The translations under genes and the position numbers were made by a program. Below, piece by piece: positions 11,716-24,345 of a DNA stretch of 64,000 nucleotides. The DNA is from Aquilaria yunnanensis (taxonomy: Eukaryota; Streptophyta; Magnoliopsida; Malvales; Thymelaeaceae), in the NCBI GenBank assembly GCA_039654915.1, contig JBDJPA010000011.1, positions 4,836,001 to 4,900,000 on the forward strand, read 5' to 3'. The stretch's first letter is position 1. The number at the start of each line of letters is the position of its first letter. Below the pieces are notes generated by a model. That model searched no databases. It had not been told where the DNA came from and worked only from the letters and a program-made list of their open reading frames with translations.

Positions 11716-12772
11716 AAAATTCTTGGAGGTATTTTAACTTTATCAGACAATTAAAGAAACTTCTAATGCAATTGTGTTGCAAGTTTCTTCATAGCCTAAC
11801 CTCAAATGCGTTTTGGATATACTCATGATATAAAAACAAGTTGTTATTACATGGTGTAGAATTATATGTCTTACAAAGCATTTTCTTAATTTAAACATTT
11901 AAATTGCTACCTTCATCCTTGAACTAGCAGGAAATTTCTAATTTAGCCCATGAATATAGTTTTATCACTTGTATGCACTCTAATCTAGGGGTAGTAATGA
12001 GTTGAGCGGAACCCGAACACTCCTGACTTAAACTGAGAGCAATATGTAGAAAGGTGTTGAGTTTGCTCTAATGAGGCTCAAGCTTGGCTTGATGAATATT
12101 TGGGCTCGGTTCGATGACTTGACAGGCTCGATACGTGGAGCCCTGGTCGACCTTGATTGGGCATAGCCGAGCTTGAGTTTGTTCCAAAGTAATTATATAT
12201 AGTACTAGTTAATGGTTTTTAGTGTCTCTAATAAACAAATAAACATATTTATATTAAAAGAATATAAGGTTTGATACACTTGAAAATATGTGGGATCCAA
12301 CACTAACATACTGGAGCCTCATTCAATAAAAATCTAAACCTTAAAACTGGCTCGAGCTTTACAGCCGGATAAAGGTTGATACTCTGAACAAAGCCACAGT
12401 TAAGTATCAGGAGACGCACGATTCCAAAGTCTCAGACATGAAGAAAAGTATCGTGGAATATACTTCTACTCCAACCTATGGCCTTGGACTTTAAATGATT
12501 GGTCAAGCCTGCCACTGTTTCTTCGAATTACACTTACGTACCCCTCTTCAGGACAGAGCCCCTCGAACTCGCTCCCTTGTCCGAAGACCTTTTTTAACCA
12601 TTTTCATGTCATAACCGCGTCAATTCAAACCACAAGGAAAAGTCCCTGATTCCCGTCGGAATTAACGTCCCACCGAAAGGGGTAAAAACCCAGCTCCGAC
12701 TCCCGAAGTTTCTTGCTAAGCGGAGAAGAGATCCAAGAAGAAGACGGCTCGGCGGTGATCGATTCTAGAGAA
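11716..12772. other. Intergenic region upstream of the transporter, with a possible hAT end
   Basis: At 11987 a hAT-like terminus TAGGGGTAGTAATGAG is followed to about 12200 by repeated GGCTCGA and GAGCTTGAG words, like hAT subterminal repeats. No matching right end or TSD was found, so it may be a truncated copy. The last 300 bases before the ATG at 12773 should hold the transporter promoter and 5' UTR; no clear TATA box was recognised. Confidence 0.4.
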
Positions 12773-15605
12773 ATGAAGCGAGAGGAGATTAATCTTATTC
12801 TGGTGAATTTGGCGGGGGTCATGGAGAGAGCCGACGAGTCTCTGTTACCTGGTGTCTACAAGGAAGTTGGCGCCGCCCTTCACACCGACCCCACCGGCCT
12901 CGGATCCCTGACCCTGTTCAGGTCCATTGTGCAGTCCGCTTGCTACCCGGTGGCTGCCTACTTGGCCGTGCGACACAACCGAGCCCATGTGATCGCGCTC
13001 GGTGCCTTCCTCTGGGCCGCCGCTACCTTTCTTGTTGCCTTCTCCGACAATTTCTTGCAGGTAAATGAAGACTATCCACCTGCTTAAATTGCTTCTGCCT
13101 TTTCACTTTTGTAGTTTTCTGGAGAAGTTGAAGGGAAAGCGATGGATGGGGTTTTGGGTTTTCTGCTTTGTGTTGAATTGGTCAAGTTCGATAAATATGT
13201 CTTCAATTTGTGGAATTTTTGTAGATTTTTGTGTTTCTATGTGTTGGATTTTCTGGTTATGGGCTGCATTTGAAGAATCAATTAGCAGATAGATGGAATT
13301 TATGTTATGGATCTGTTTCATTCCGTGGAAGATCATCTAGTCAGCATTTTGATTATCCTCTAATCAAGACGCAGAGGTTATGCCATTAGATGGAGAATTT
13401 AGAACTTCTGAAAAATCTTGTCAAAATTTTAAGTTTGAGTGAGGAGAGGCAAGAGGGTTGGCCTCGTTTGTTTGGATAATTGAGTTTACAGTTGTACTAT
13501 ATCGGAGTTTCCAAGTTTAAGCAAAAACAGTTGATGACTTCCATTTTCTGAAAGCTATGGAGTTTGAGGGCACAAGTTTGCTTTAGGCGCATTTAGAAGT
13601 ATGGAAAACCATTTCTGGAGTTCTTTGTCATATTTCAGGCATAAGATTTCCTTGTGTAGGATTTTTTTTTTCACCTGTTTGTATTGTGAGGTATGCATGT
13701 AGTCTTGAGATGGAGTTCTTCTGTATCAGGTTGTTTAAACTCTATGTCTCAGTATACTATATGAAAGAATAGGGTGCTAATAATTTTGTTCATTTGGACT
13801 CTAGTCTTAGAAACTTTTCATCTGTATTTCTTAAGCCTATTTGCATACTGCAACTTATGGTTTGCAAACCAATTGAATTAAATCTTTAGTTATTCTGCTC
13901 TTGTCAAACAGGTGGCTATCTCAAGAGCTCTAAATGGAATTGGCCTTGCCATAGTGACCCCAGCTATCCAGTCCCTTGTTGCCGACTCTACTGATGACAG
14001 GAACCGTGGTGCAGCTTTTGGATGGTTACAGCTAACAGGAAACTTTGGTTCAATTATAGGTGGCCTCCTTTCAGTATTGATAGCTCCAACAACTTTTATG
14101 GGAATCCCTGGCTGGCGACTTTCCTTTCATCTTGTGGGACTAATCAGTGTTGTAGTTGGTATTTTAGTTGGTGTCTTTGCCTATGATCCCCATTTCATCG
14201 AAGGCGGAGCAAAAGCTAATAGTCCAGCTTCAAAAAAATCCTTATGGTCTGAAGTGAAGGACCTTGTTCAAGAGGCCAAGTCAGTCATTAAGATTCCTTC
14301 TTTTCAGATTATTGTGGCCCAGGGTGTAACTGGATCATTCCCTTGGTCAGCTTTGTCATTTTCAGCAATGTGGTTAGAGCTTATTGGCTTTTCCCATGGG
14401 ACAACTGCATTCCTGATAGCCATTTTTGTTATCGCTAGTTCTCTTGGAGGTCTGTTTGGAGGTTTATTGGGGGATTACGTGTCCACACATCTTCCAAATT
14501 CTGGAAGGATCATTCTAGCTCAAATAAGCTCTGCGTCAGCCATCCCTCTAGCTGCTGTTCTCCTCCTTGTTTTGCCTGATGATCCATCAACAGCGGTGAT
14601 GCATGGTATTGTCTTGTTCATTGTAGGCTTCTTCATATCCTGGAATGCTCCGGCTACAAACAAGTAAGCTCTTTTCCTTGTAAATGAAGTTGTTTTTTAT
14701 AGCTATGCTGTCTACTAAAATAACATGCTCAGAATTTATAAGTTGTAATGCACAGAGCAGCCTTTGGGTGTGACATGCTTGTCCGATGAAACCTGATAAA
14801 ATAAGAACTTTTCTCTTGTGAGGTATCACAAGCATTTAAGTGGAGTAATTGGATTGTTTAAGTGGTTTATTTTTCCCCCTTTTCCTGTCCACATAAAATT
14901 CCTGACAGGAAAATCATAAGTTCTTGAAAGATTCTGTGAGGAAATATCTTCAATGCCTATTTTTAGGTGCCATAACAGTTGAACATTGAATTTTTATAAA
15001 TACAAGCGGAAACCCAAAAATTACAGGTTTCTTGGGTATAGTTTTGTGTGATTCATTTTATGTTATGTGGGGCATACAGCCCAATTTTTGCAGAGATAGT
15101 GCCAGAGAAATCTCGGACAAGTGTCTATGCTTTGGACCGATCCTTTGAGTCCATACTATCATCATTTGCTCCCCCTGTTGTTGGAATATTGGCACAGCAT
15201 GTTTATGGTTACAGACCTGTTCCTAAAGGATCCAGTACCTTTGAAGAGATCGCCACAGATAGAGAGAATGCAGCATCACTGGCAAAGGCATTGTACACTG
15301 CAATAGGAATTCCAATAGCTCTATGCTGCCTCATCTACTCTTTCCTATATTACACCTATCCAAGAGACAGGGAGCGGGCTCGTATGGAAGCAATAATAGA
15401 ATCAGAGATGCGAGATTTACTGCCTGAGAACTTCCAAGATGGAGTACAATCCCATGTTCTGTTTTCTGACCCAGAAGAACTATACATGAAGGACAGAAGT
15501 ATCACTGAAATGGATCTTGAAGGTGAAGACAGTCTTGAGCTTGAGGACACTGACGAGCAGGCATTTCTTTATCGACAATTGACATTCAGGAATTTAGGTA
15601 AATAG
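12773..15605 (+). CDS. UNE2: Spinster-like major facilitator superfamily transporter (UNE2-like)
   Basis: Three exons, 12773-13060, 13912-14663 and 15080-15605, join in frame to 521 residues with GT..AG introns. The ATG at 12773 is chosen because MKREEINLILVNLAGVMER matches the usual start of this family. An upstream in-frame ATG at 12713 would add a polar, probably untranslated, stretch. The protein has about ten to twelve hydrophobic segments: residues 1-96 hold the first helices, exon 2 holds RALNGIGLAIVTPAIQSLVA, GWLQLTGNFGSIIGG and a cytosolic loop rich in Lys and Ser, and exon 3 holds the last helices. An acidic C-terminal tail of about 80 residues (LEGEDSLELEDTDEQ) follows. MFS proteins of this class move small solutes across membranes; the substrate is not evident. 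The similarity to Arabidopsis At1g78130 (UNE2) is from memory. Confidence 0.93.
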
Positions 15606-16084
15606 ATTGGGAGGGAGGGATCAGTTCAATTACGATGGAGAACTGCTTCCTTGAATTCTTGACACGGTTGTGTGTGGTTCTGTGCATATATTGCCATGTT
15701 CGTGTTGGATAGAAAGAGACCCTTTTTTGGCGCAGTGGCCATTGGAAAACTCAGGGCGCGGTGAAAGATGACACTTTAGTTATCAGCAGGCAATGTACAG
15801 AAGCTCTAAGTTACTTGCTCAGATTTTCGCCAGCTAGAAGCATGAGTCCCACAGGAATCTAACAAATTCTATCCTCCACTTTTCCCTCTATTTTGTCTTT
15901 TTGATTTTTTTTTTTTTTTGTCTTGTTTTGTTTTTTATTGGTTTTTTTTTTAATCAAAGTCACAGATTTGATTGGTTAACTTCACCCGTAAAGATGGTGG
16001 GAAAAGGAAAGAAATTTCGACACAAAGCTTGTTTTGTAAGTCATCATTTCTGTGGAAAAAAAAACGCCTATTCAATAGCTACGG
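15606..16084. other. 3' flank of the transporter
   Basis: Probable 3' UTR to about 15900, then poly-T stretches (15901-15955). No further gene was recognised. The transporter converges on the methyltransferase pseudogene on the other strand. Confidence 0.5.
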
Positions 16085-18945
16085 AGGTACCTGCTTCTGC
16101 TACATCCTGATCATGCACAGATGGAAGTGACGTAAGAACTTTTTCATGGTTGGCACGTGAAATTACATTTTTGAACGATTGGGCTTCAGGAAAATACAGT
16201 AAAACGTATTTAATACATGGTTTTTCACTTAAAGTCGTCCTTTAAGTTGGTTTTCTAGCAGATATCATGATGAACTTTCTGTTCCGGACATATGAAAAAT
16301 CAACAAACCCACATGATCTGCAGAGGTCTTCAAGTTCATGTTCCGATTGGAAAGCTTTGGCGCCCACCCAATTCTGCAGATAAAAGGAAAAACGAGGAAC
16401 ATCAACATTCAGGTGCCCAAATGGAACAACCGGTTCTATCAATCTCTACTCTCAAAAGACAAGAAATAAAGGTTTAGATATATGTATGAGCTACAATAAT
16501 GAGAAAGAGTGCGATGGCCAGGGTTGAAAATCAAAAGTTCTGTCAGAGAAACAAATCTGCAAAGTTCAAGCTTAGATAGTGATACCTGCCAATGGGACCT
16601 TATGAGTGAACTAATGCCAAAAAGTCCATCCACTGCGAAAGTTGTGGGAACTAATACTCCTCCTGGTCGGAGAGCACTGCTAATTTCTGCCACCTACAGA
16701 GAATACAAAATACTACCGTCTCTAGCTAACTCGAATCTTGGATAGCAGGAAAGCTGTGTGATAACCGGCTATCGACATGTTAAGGAAGAAGGTTCAACAA
16801 CATCATCAAGAGGAGATAAGATGCAAATATATTTTAGAACTTCACCAAGGGTGATAAGTGTGTCAGATCATTAGCTTTCTTAAGCCAACTTTATGGTGTG
16901 TGTGTGTGTGCGCATGTGTGAAACTCCCAGGCAGTGCGAGAGATGTCATTGGTATTGACATTCGTATTGCTGAAGGGCATGAACATATATTTGAGCCAAA
17001 AGGGGTCATAATTTTATGAATTTCTGATGAATTGATGACAAGAAATTCAAAGTCCGGGCGGGCCAGAGAAGATAGTCAGGCATGAAGCAACCAGCTAAGC
17101 TATTGTGCGCATGAGATTAAATATCTGACAAGATTGGAGAATGCCACATTGTACAAGGATCCATGTGTATAAGAAGGTGAAGGTCAAGCTCTTTCAGAAG
17201 TAGAGGAAAGTCTAATTTCTGATCAAGAAGGCGCACAAAACGGGGGAAAATTCTCAAATGAAACCGATTTGTTAGGTGGAACTATCAAAGATTAAATGCT
17301 TACAGCTGTTGATGGTGAAGGCCAACAATGAAGAGCAGCACCTGCAGGCACAGCATCTACTGAATTTGAGGCAAAGGGAAGCCTAGCAATATCAGCACTG
17401 ACCAAGATCAGTTTCCTTTAAAAAGAAAATAAGAAGCAGACTGCATCAGACAAAGCATCAAGCTAAAGAATATAGTGATGTGAAAATTGTGAAACATAAG
17501 ATGTGCTAAAAGTAATGCATCTTATACTCTTTGGGGAAGTCCGGCTTCTGCTCGATGAAATTAAAACACTGCTTCAGCATGTTTTCTGAGTAGTCCAGGG
17601 CAACAACAAGAGAAAACAACCCACTCTAGGCAAGCAGCCTGGAAAACAAGCCACTCCCACAACTAGCATCAATTATATTGCCACCTAGAACCGGCTCCAA
17701 GTAACCCTTGGTCATTTCAAACTGCAGGTAAGATACAAAAGAAGAAAGGAGAAAGAAAAGTCAGATTCTGCCTCGTTCAATAGGACAGCAATCAATAAAT
17801 AAGAGCATGCACCAGTTAGAGTATTGCCTTAGCTTTGAAGCGAACTTCAGCGGCTGAAATGTTTCTAAACATAAATAGGAAGAGCAGCAGTAGAGGTCGA
17901 AACCTGAATTTATCCTACATCATTTTCGAGCTGAACTCGAAACTATATGCGAGCCATTCTACTAATGCAAGAGAAAATGAACTATATAATGCATGCTTAA
18001 GTTAGGATAAACACATTTTGGTTTATGCTCATACTTTCTGATAAGAAGTAAAGCATGATCACTTTGGCTTCCGGTTTTCATGATCCTGAAATTCAGGAGG
18101 AACTAGCGATTTCACAAATCTTGGAATCTTGGGGCTAAACTGCCATACCTCTTTATCTAGACCAGGAAAGCCACCCACAGAAAAGCTTTGTCGCCATCTC
18201 CTCTCGTAAAAGAATGACATGAAATGACTCCCGGGCAAATAAGGGACACAGAAAAGCTAAAAACCAAGTACAACCAATAAATCCCATAAAAGCGACACTT
18301 TAATTCATGCAAGGAACTCCAGTGGCATAGATCGAAAGCCAAAGAGTCCACCTGAAATTTTTAGATGGAAACTTCTTTTCGGGAACAGAACATGTAACAA
18401 CAATACCACAGCAGCCTGTTCCGTCAGCAACTTTGAACAGACAGAGAATGGAGTAATCTGATCTGACGAGTTCTAAATTTGAAGAGAAGTTGACGGAGTT
18501 GTAACTAGTAACCTGAAAAATTATGTAGCAAGGGGCATAGAATCGCCACATTCCTTGGACCGACCAGCTGACGTAAGTTCAAGGTGTGTCTCATTGCCCA
18601 TATAACTCTCCTGGCAAGTCTTACACTCCAAGCAAGCCCCAGCAGTCGATTTTCTGAAAGTAGCAGTAGCAGAGCCTTTAATTCTTACTCAAAACACCAA
18701 ATACGAAAAACAAAGAAAATGGGCAGAAGTAGCAGAGCATTTAATTCTTGCACGAAAACGGAAACATGCATGGAAAGCGACTAACACAGATAAAACTAGG
18801 TGCCCGCTCCACATAAAGGGACCATAGCATCTAGGCCAAGCCAAGAGCACCTTGCTGGGACTCTTCACCTCCTCAACCACGGTAGGATCCTTACGCGATA
18901 AGCACTTATCCATAGTAATAGCAAACGCCCCTCGCGGATTTTGTA
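16085..18945 (-). pseudogene. SAM-dependent methyltransferase pseudogene (copy 1 of a tandem pair)
   Basis: Exon and intron order follows the intact copy at 25841-29086. Recognisable exons: about 18785-18945 (zinc-ribbon region), 18513-18653 (STAGACLECKTCQ), 18149-18230 (FYERRWRQSFSVGGFPG), 17528-17721 (SAM-binding IIDASCGSGLFSR, then VALDYSENM), 17304-17415 (ASNSVDAVPAGAALHCWPSP), 16586-16693 (VAEISSALRPGGVLVPTTF) and 16242-16372 (LEDLCRSCGFVDFSY to ISARKPT). Lesions visible by comparison: a TAA at 18521-18523 replacing a Glu codon; a TAG at 17626-17628 just after the SAM-binding motif; the intron 3' splice AG before exon 18149-18230 changed to GG; the first Cys of the CPIC zinc motif changed to Trp (WPRC); and no counterpart of the first, transit-peptide exon. 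Introns are shared, so this is a DNA-level duplicate, not a retrocopy. Confidence 0.88.
16895..16918. repeat. GT microsatellite
   Basis: A short (GT)n run with one C interruption, inside an intron of the methyltransferase pseudogene. Confidence 0.7.
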
Positions 18946-18980
18946 GCCTTCTCGCCACAAGATTCGGATTCTTTAACACG

Positions 18981-19556
18981 AGGAGAAGAAGAATAGAACC
19001 TTAATTTATAGCTCTCAGAAAATGGAAATGGTGACTCTTGAGCTTATTAATTGCATGGAGCTAAAAAGTGCAGATAGAGATGTCATCTCGCCGCTCCTCC
19101 CCAACCTGACACCCCAACAAGTACCCCATGTTCTTTCACATGTCTTAGCTGGTAAGGATTAATCCATACTCTACTCCACTGCACCGTTCCCATATAACTT
19201 TCATAAATTATTATTATCACTATTTGCAAATTGATTCTAAATCTTTTGGTACCAAATCTTTAAATTTTATTGCAGATTGGTCACTAACCTTGCAAAATTT
19301 GCTAACTTTAATATAACTGTAAACTGTCAAATTTTTAAATTTTAATTTAAACTGTTCATTAACTATTTTACAATAAATTCAAACTATGTCATGTTTTTTT
19401 ATAATTAATGAACTATTTAAACAATCAGTTTTTCTCCCCTATAAATCGGGATTATATGCTATCTCAGTTTTATTGTGGGACTAAGGACCAATATGCTTTG
19501 CTTTATAATGTTTTAGGATCAATTTGTAACAAAACAAAAGGTTGATGACTGATTTA
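18981..19556. other. Intergenic sequence between the pseudogene and a long-TIR element
   Basis: AT-rich, non-coding. Homology to the intact methyltransferase stops near 18980, so the first exon was never copied or has been lost. Nothing else was recognised. Confidence 0.5.
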
Positions 19557-19566
19557 CTATGATAAT

Positions 19567-20731
19567 GAGTAAAGTCCATCAAGGGTACCTTAGTTATTCT
19601 TTTTTCTCAAATTGGTACCTAACCTTTAGATTGCCCTATCAAACTACATAAACTTATATAGCAAATCTCAATAAGGTATTTTCCGTTAATTTTGCCATTA
19701 AATTGAATGAAAATTGATGATGTAGCAATAAATAACACTAACATAAATTTAAAATAACAATTTTAGTCCTCCAAATTTTTCAATCACTAATTCTAAACCT
19801 TAACCTTCAACTAAAATCAATTATACTCTCCTTGTCACTTAATCTTTGATTTGACTCAATCCCAGATTTGACTCTATTGCCCCCCAATCTCTCATTGAAA
19901 ACTCAATTTTCACTAAATCCCTCATTCATGAATCTCTGATTTCGCGAATTGTCAGCCTGCCCTTCCTTTTTTGTTGATGGATTTGGGAAAACCAAGTCTT
20001 GAAAGCTTAGAACGTCTTCACGCGCCGCCAGAAAAGCACCCAATTGGTCGAAATTGAGTCCAGACCACACATCACTGGGCCTGGCATGAAATTGCGTTGA
20101 TGGTCGAGCAGCGGCGCCCTGGAAATTGTGGTTGCCATTCTTCGACTTTGCCATCCATCGAATGGGGAAGCTGGACTCAATTCCAGGTGAAACTTGATGC
20201 CGGAGAAGCTCGGTATCGGCTATCTCTGCCATTCTCGATGTGCTTCCCTCACTGTTCTCCTTCTTTCCCTTATTGTCCCAAGAACCGAGAGCTTTGAATT
20301 GAGGTGAGCGATGATGAAGGCCATCTTTTTGCCTCTCATTTTTGCATCACCGATGAGCTTGGTTGGGTGGATGACAGTGGCTGCAAATTTGGGCAACTGT
20401 AGTGGCAACATGGAGAGCCAGATGTGGGAGGCGGAGGCTAAGGAAATGAGAGACTGAGAAGGAGAAGGAGTAATTTAGGCTACTAGTAAGTTTAGAAATT
20501 TTAGTTTAGAATTATTGAATAAAAAACTAAAATTGTCATTAAAATTTTATTTAATGATATTTAATATCACATCATCAATTTTCATAAAATTTAGTGATAA
20601 AATCAATGAAAAGTACCCAATTGAAACACGCTATATTATTTTATATAGTTTAATAGGATAAATCTAAATATTATGTATCTATTTGAGACAAAAAAAAAAA
20701 ATAAGTTAAGATACTCTTGTGGACTTTATCC
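19567..20731. mobile_element. MULE-like element with long terminal inverted repeats and a GC-richer gene-like interior (candidate Pack-TIR)
   Basis: The first roughly 290 bases (19567-19860) are an imperfect inverted copy of the last roughly 290 (20440-20731). The left end starts GAGTAAAGTCCA and the right end, read inward, GGGATAAAGTCCA. Both arms share AAAATTGATGATGT and ACAATTTTAGT, in the same order. The flanks share TGATAAT at 19560-19566 and 20735-20741 within an imperfect 10-bp duplication (CTATGATAAT and CACTGATAAT), consistent with a Mutator-like 9-10-bp target duplication. The interior, 19865-20450, is much richer in GC than the arms and resembles exonic DNA. No transposase is encoded. 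Confidence 0.72.
19903..20232 (-). CDS. Unidentified open frame inside the long-TIR element (possible captured fragment)
   Basis: A 109-residue minus-strand frame starts MAEIADTELLRHQV and contains SDVWSGLNFDQLGAFL. A second overlapping minus frame at 20220-20411 starts MLPLQLPKFAATVIHP. The composition is protein-like, with balanced residues and no low complexity. I do not recognise a family, and no promoter or splice signal is evident. It is best read as gene sequence captured by the element, probably not an independent gene. Confidence 0.35.
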   Translation of the reverse strand: MAEIADTELLRHQVSPGIESSFPIRWMAKSKNGNHNFQGAAARPSTQFHARPSDVWSGLNFDQLGAFLAAREDVLSFQDLVFPNPSTKKEGQADNSRNQRFMNEGFSEN

Positions 20732-20845
20732 CACTGATAATTATACATTTCAATGGTAGTACAATTTACCCTTTCATACACTATTATATGTGGTCACAAT
20801 TAAATTTATGCATACCTGCAGTAAGTATCTATTAGCTAAATCAGT

Positions 20846-23800
20846 GGCGGCTTATTACTGGTGCACCCTAAAATTTTGGCATTTTCCTACACACATACAT
20901 ATACTATGTAGTATTAAATTTTACATGTTATAAAGAAATTAGACCCATTTTTTGACTAATTAAGTTTTAGTAGCTCATTTATTTTTTATATAATTTATTA
21001 TAGCACACATTTTTTTATTAATTTTTTAATTCATAGCGCCCCAGTCCACTACACAACAAAAGAATCCCTATCTTCGTGACGCGGACTTTTCAATGGCAGT
21101 CTCAACTTGCTCTCCAGGTTAGGCAAACATCACTTTCTTGAACTCGATCTCCAGGTTAGGCAAAAATCGCTTGGTTTTTCTAATTGAGTTGTTGATGAAT
21201 TCGTTTAGATGGCTGAATAGTATAAAAGGGGCATGGATTCAATTTTTTTTAATTAGTAAATGCGTTTGTTTTCAATTTGGGGGATAAATTAGATTCGGGA
21301 GCTCAAGTGGAAATATGTATTAATTGAGTTGGGTTTGATCATTTGCTTTTTGGTGCAGATTGGGAGAGGAAAAGATGGGGCCATACTGCACTTTTTGTGA
21401 TAAATAAACACAAATTATTCTAAAAGACACCACAAAAGGTTAAAAAAAAACTCACTTGCTGTCAATATCTATATTCTCTGTTCTTTCCCTTCCTATCTCA
21501 CAACCGACACAAACCTGGGAAAAAAAATTCACATTTATATATTATTTATTTTTGATAAATATGGTTACTTTTTAATAGACAATTTGCTCTCAAACTTGTA
21601 TACTCCCCAATTTAACAAAAACTGACCATTTTATTATTCATAACAATTAATTTATAATTTTATTTTTTAAAAAATTTATTATATAAATATAAATATTTTA
21701 TATGAAAATGAAAATTTAAAGATTATAGTTTCTAGATGTCATTTTTAATAATTTTTTTAATACATATTAATATAAATATATTTAAGTCAAACTTCAGTCA
21801 AAAAATGTAAAAGAGTCAATCAATGTGAAATAGATGGAGTATCATATATACTTTAAATAATAATTGATCAGTAATTTTTTATATGACAGCTTGATTATGA
21901 GTGGAAAGCAAAAAAGCTTAATTCATCCCTTTAATTTCAAAGAAAAGTTTTACCAAGTAGTAGAATTGTCCACATACAAGAAGAAAAGATTCATAAATCA
22001 AAACCTTCAAGTTTGAGGGTTGAGGATCCTTCATTCTCTTCAATTGATGAGGTCAAGGACACCCAAAATCTTTAAATGATAAGGATTCTTTTATCACTTC
22101 AAGAGTTGAGAATCCTTCTTTTGTTTTAGTGAAATGAGATCTTGGATTGCATTCACTAATATGAGAATATCCACCTGATCAATGTGATGAGATAAAACAG
22201 GCTTATTTGAGAGATTGTCCTTAATAGGTTCATTTTCTTAAATTTTCAACATCTAGACTTGCTGATCATCCCCGCAGCTTTCAACCTACATGGTACTCTG
22301 AAATTCATTGGCTTGAGTATTTAAAAAAAAAAAATGTTGCATATTGTCTTCCATGTTATCCTTTTACAGAAAAACCAAGTATTCAACTTGGTTGGGATAA
22401 ATTTACGAGGGAAGGTTTGGAATTGGAAAAGGTTCAAGGTAGATCACAGTGTTCTTTTCAGAAACATATTGGAGAAAAGCCCATGCTCCCATCACAAAAA
22501 TGTTGTAAAAAAGTGATGCTTTTATGAAACTATTTGGATATATTTACAGGTAATGGAGAAACAAACTTCAAAACAAACAAAGAGGAATATACTCCTAGTG
22601 AAAAGCTCAATAGATGTTGCTTGTTGGATATCATTTTAAGGACTTGCTGTTATAGGTCACGATGAAAGCATTGATTCCAAGAATGGTGAAAATTTTCTTG
22701 AGTTGATTAAATATAGAGCTTCGCATAATGATAAAGTAGCAATAGTTGTTTTGGAGGATGCTCCACATAATGCAAAATGCTAGCAAACATTGCACGGAAT
22801 AAAATATTTGAAGAAATTGGAGATTCAAAGTTTTTTGTTACTATGGATGAGGCAAGTGATGCAAGGAAGAAAGAACAAATGGTGATTATTCTTCATTTTG
22901 TTGATGCTAGAGGTTTGATACAAGAGTGCTTATTTGATATTATTCATGTGAAAAATAACATCAATAACCTTGTATTCTTCAATTTGCTAAGCTTTTTCTT
23001 CTTATAAATTTGTCATCCAAAATCTCCATGGACAAGGATATGATGGTGCCAATAACATGCGTGAAGAATAGAAAGAATTGTAATTATTGTTTCTTAAGGA
23101 TTATCCTCAGGCGTATTATGTGCATTGCATGGCTCATCGACTTTAATTAGCATTAATTACAATTGCCAGGTAGGTACATCTTGTGCATGAGTTCTTTTCA
23201 AACTTAACCTTAATTGTAAATGTTATTACTGCTTCTTGTAAGCTTCATGATAGTTACAAGCTGCTCAAGCTAATGAGGTTTCACATCTGCTAGCAATTGA
23301 TAAAATTGACATAGGAAAAATGCTAATCGTGTCAAATTGGTACTTTAAAGCGAGGTTGTGATAGTTGCAGGAGTTTACATTTGATTTCTATTTCTAGTTT
23401 CATCAGATGTGCAATCCAACTTGTTATGTTTTAGAGAACATAAAAAAGGATGATAGCTACTTAAAAACTAGATGGGATACTAGCACAACCTTGAAAAGGA
23501 TAATATCCTTTGAGTACATTTTTATCTTACTTCTAATGAAAGAAATCTTGAGCATCACTGATATTCTTTGTCAAGCTTTGTAACAAAAGTGTGAGGATAT
23601 TATAAATGTAATGAGCTTAGTGTCATCTACTAGAAGGCTTTTAGATGAGCAATTGGATTTTTTCTTTTCAAGTGTTGTAGAGTTTTGCAAAGGGCATGAC
23701 ATTGATAGTCCTGGCCTTAGTGGTCTATATTTTGAAGATCGATGCCGTCGACAATGAGTTAATGTTACAAATGAGCATTACTATCCTTTTGACATAATCA

Positions 23801-24345
23801 ATGAAGCCATAGATTTTCAGTCAAGAAATATGACCAAATTTAATGACAAAGTGGTTGACTTTTTTAAGCTTAGTGCGAGTTTGGATCCAAAAGATGGATG
23901 TAAAGCCTTTAACATTAATGCTATTTGTAGCATTGCAAGAAAATATTATCTTCTTAATTTTACAGAACATGAACTAGAGACACTGCAATTCCAGTTAAAG
24001 TATCGTTAGGTTGATTTGCTCAATCATCCTTCAATGGGGAAATTGTCATGTGTTACAAAATTATGTCAAGGTTAGTAGAAATAGAAAAGTCAAGCCAATA
24101 TTATCTTATTGATAAGTTAGTTCATCTTATCTTGACTTTTCTAGTATCTACTGCTACTACTAAATGTGCATTTTCATCTTTGAAAATTGTGGAAACCTAG
24201 CCATGCAACAAAATAAATGATGAGTTTCTTGCTAATAATTTGGTTATTTACATTGAACAAAATATTGCAAAGACTTTTGGTCTAGACTCTATTTTAAGAA
24301 ATTTTGTTGACATGAAAGAGTATCATACACAGTTTAAATTGTAAA
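20846..24345 (+). mobile_element. hAT-superfamily element of the ZMYM1/TTF zinc-finger type, degenerate
   Basis: A CAGTGGCGG start at 20846, followed by CTGGTGCACCC, resembles the left terminus of TTF-type plant hAT elements. The right end was not resolved; the coding remnant stops at 24345. The AT-rich stretch 21000-22250 between the end and the coding part is non-coding, with a decayed Stowaway-like motif near 21800-21840. The transposase-like coding remnant is described separately. Confidence 0.6.
22250..24345 (+). pseudogene. Zinc-finger MYM-type 1-like (TTF/DUF4371/hAT) transposase remnant
   Basis: Order of remnants along the + strand: a TTF-type zinc finger near 22290-22500 (TWYSEIHWLEYL, VAYCLPCYPF, FTREGLELEKVQGRS); a DUF4371-like core near 22680-23010 (VVLEDAPHNAKC, FVTMDEASDARKKEQM, FVDARGLIQECLFDIIHVK); QGYDGANNMR near 23035 and YYVHCMAHRL near 23116 in shifted frames; then LDPKDGCKAFNINAICSI near 23885 and the hAT C-terminal dimerisation remnant (STATTKCAFSSLKIV) near 24150-24200. 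Numerous frameshifts and stops interrupt it. Such domesticable transposases are frequent in plant genomes, but this copy cannot encode a full protein. Confidence 0.82.

Noticed and set aside
11987..12420. Possible complete hAT MITE with TAGGGGTAGTAATGAG end
   Set aside because: No matching right end or flanking duplication was found; left as a possible truncated copy.
18300..18551. Minus-strand frames of 60-85 codons around the pseudogene exons
   Set aside because: They are read-throughs of pseudogene exons into introns, not separate genes.
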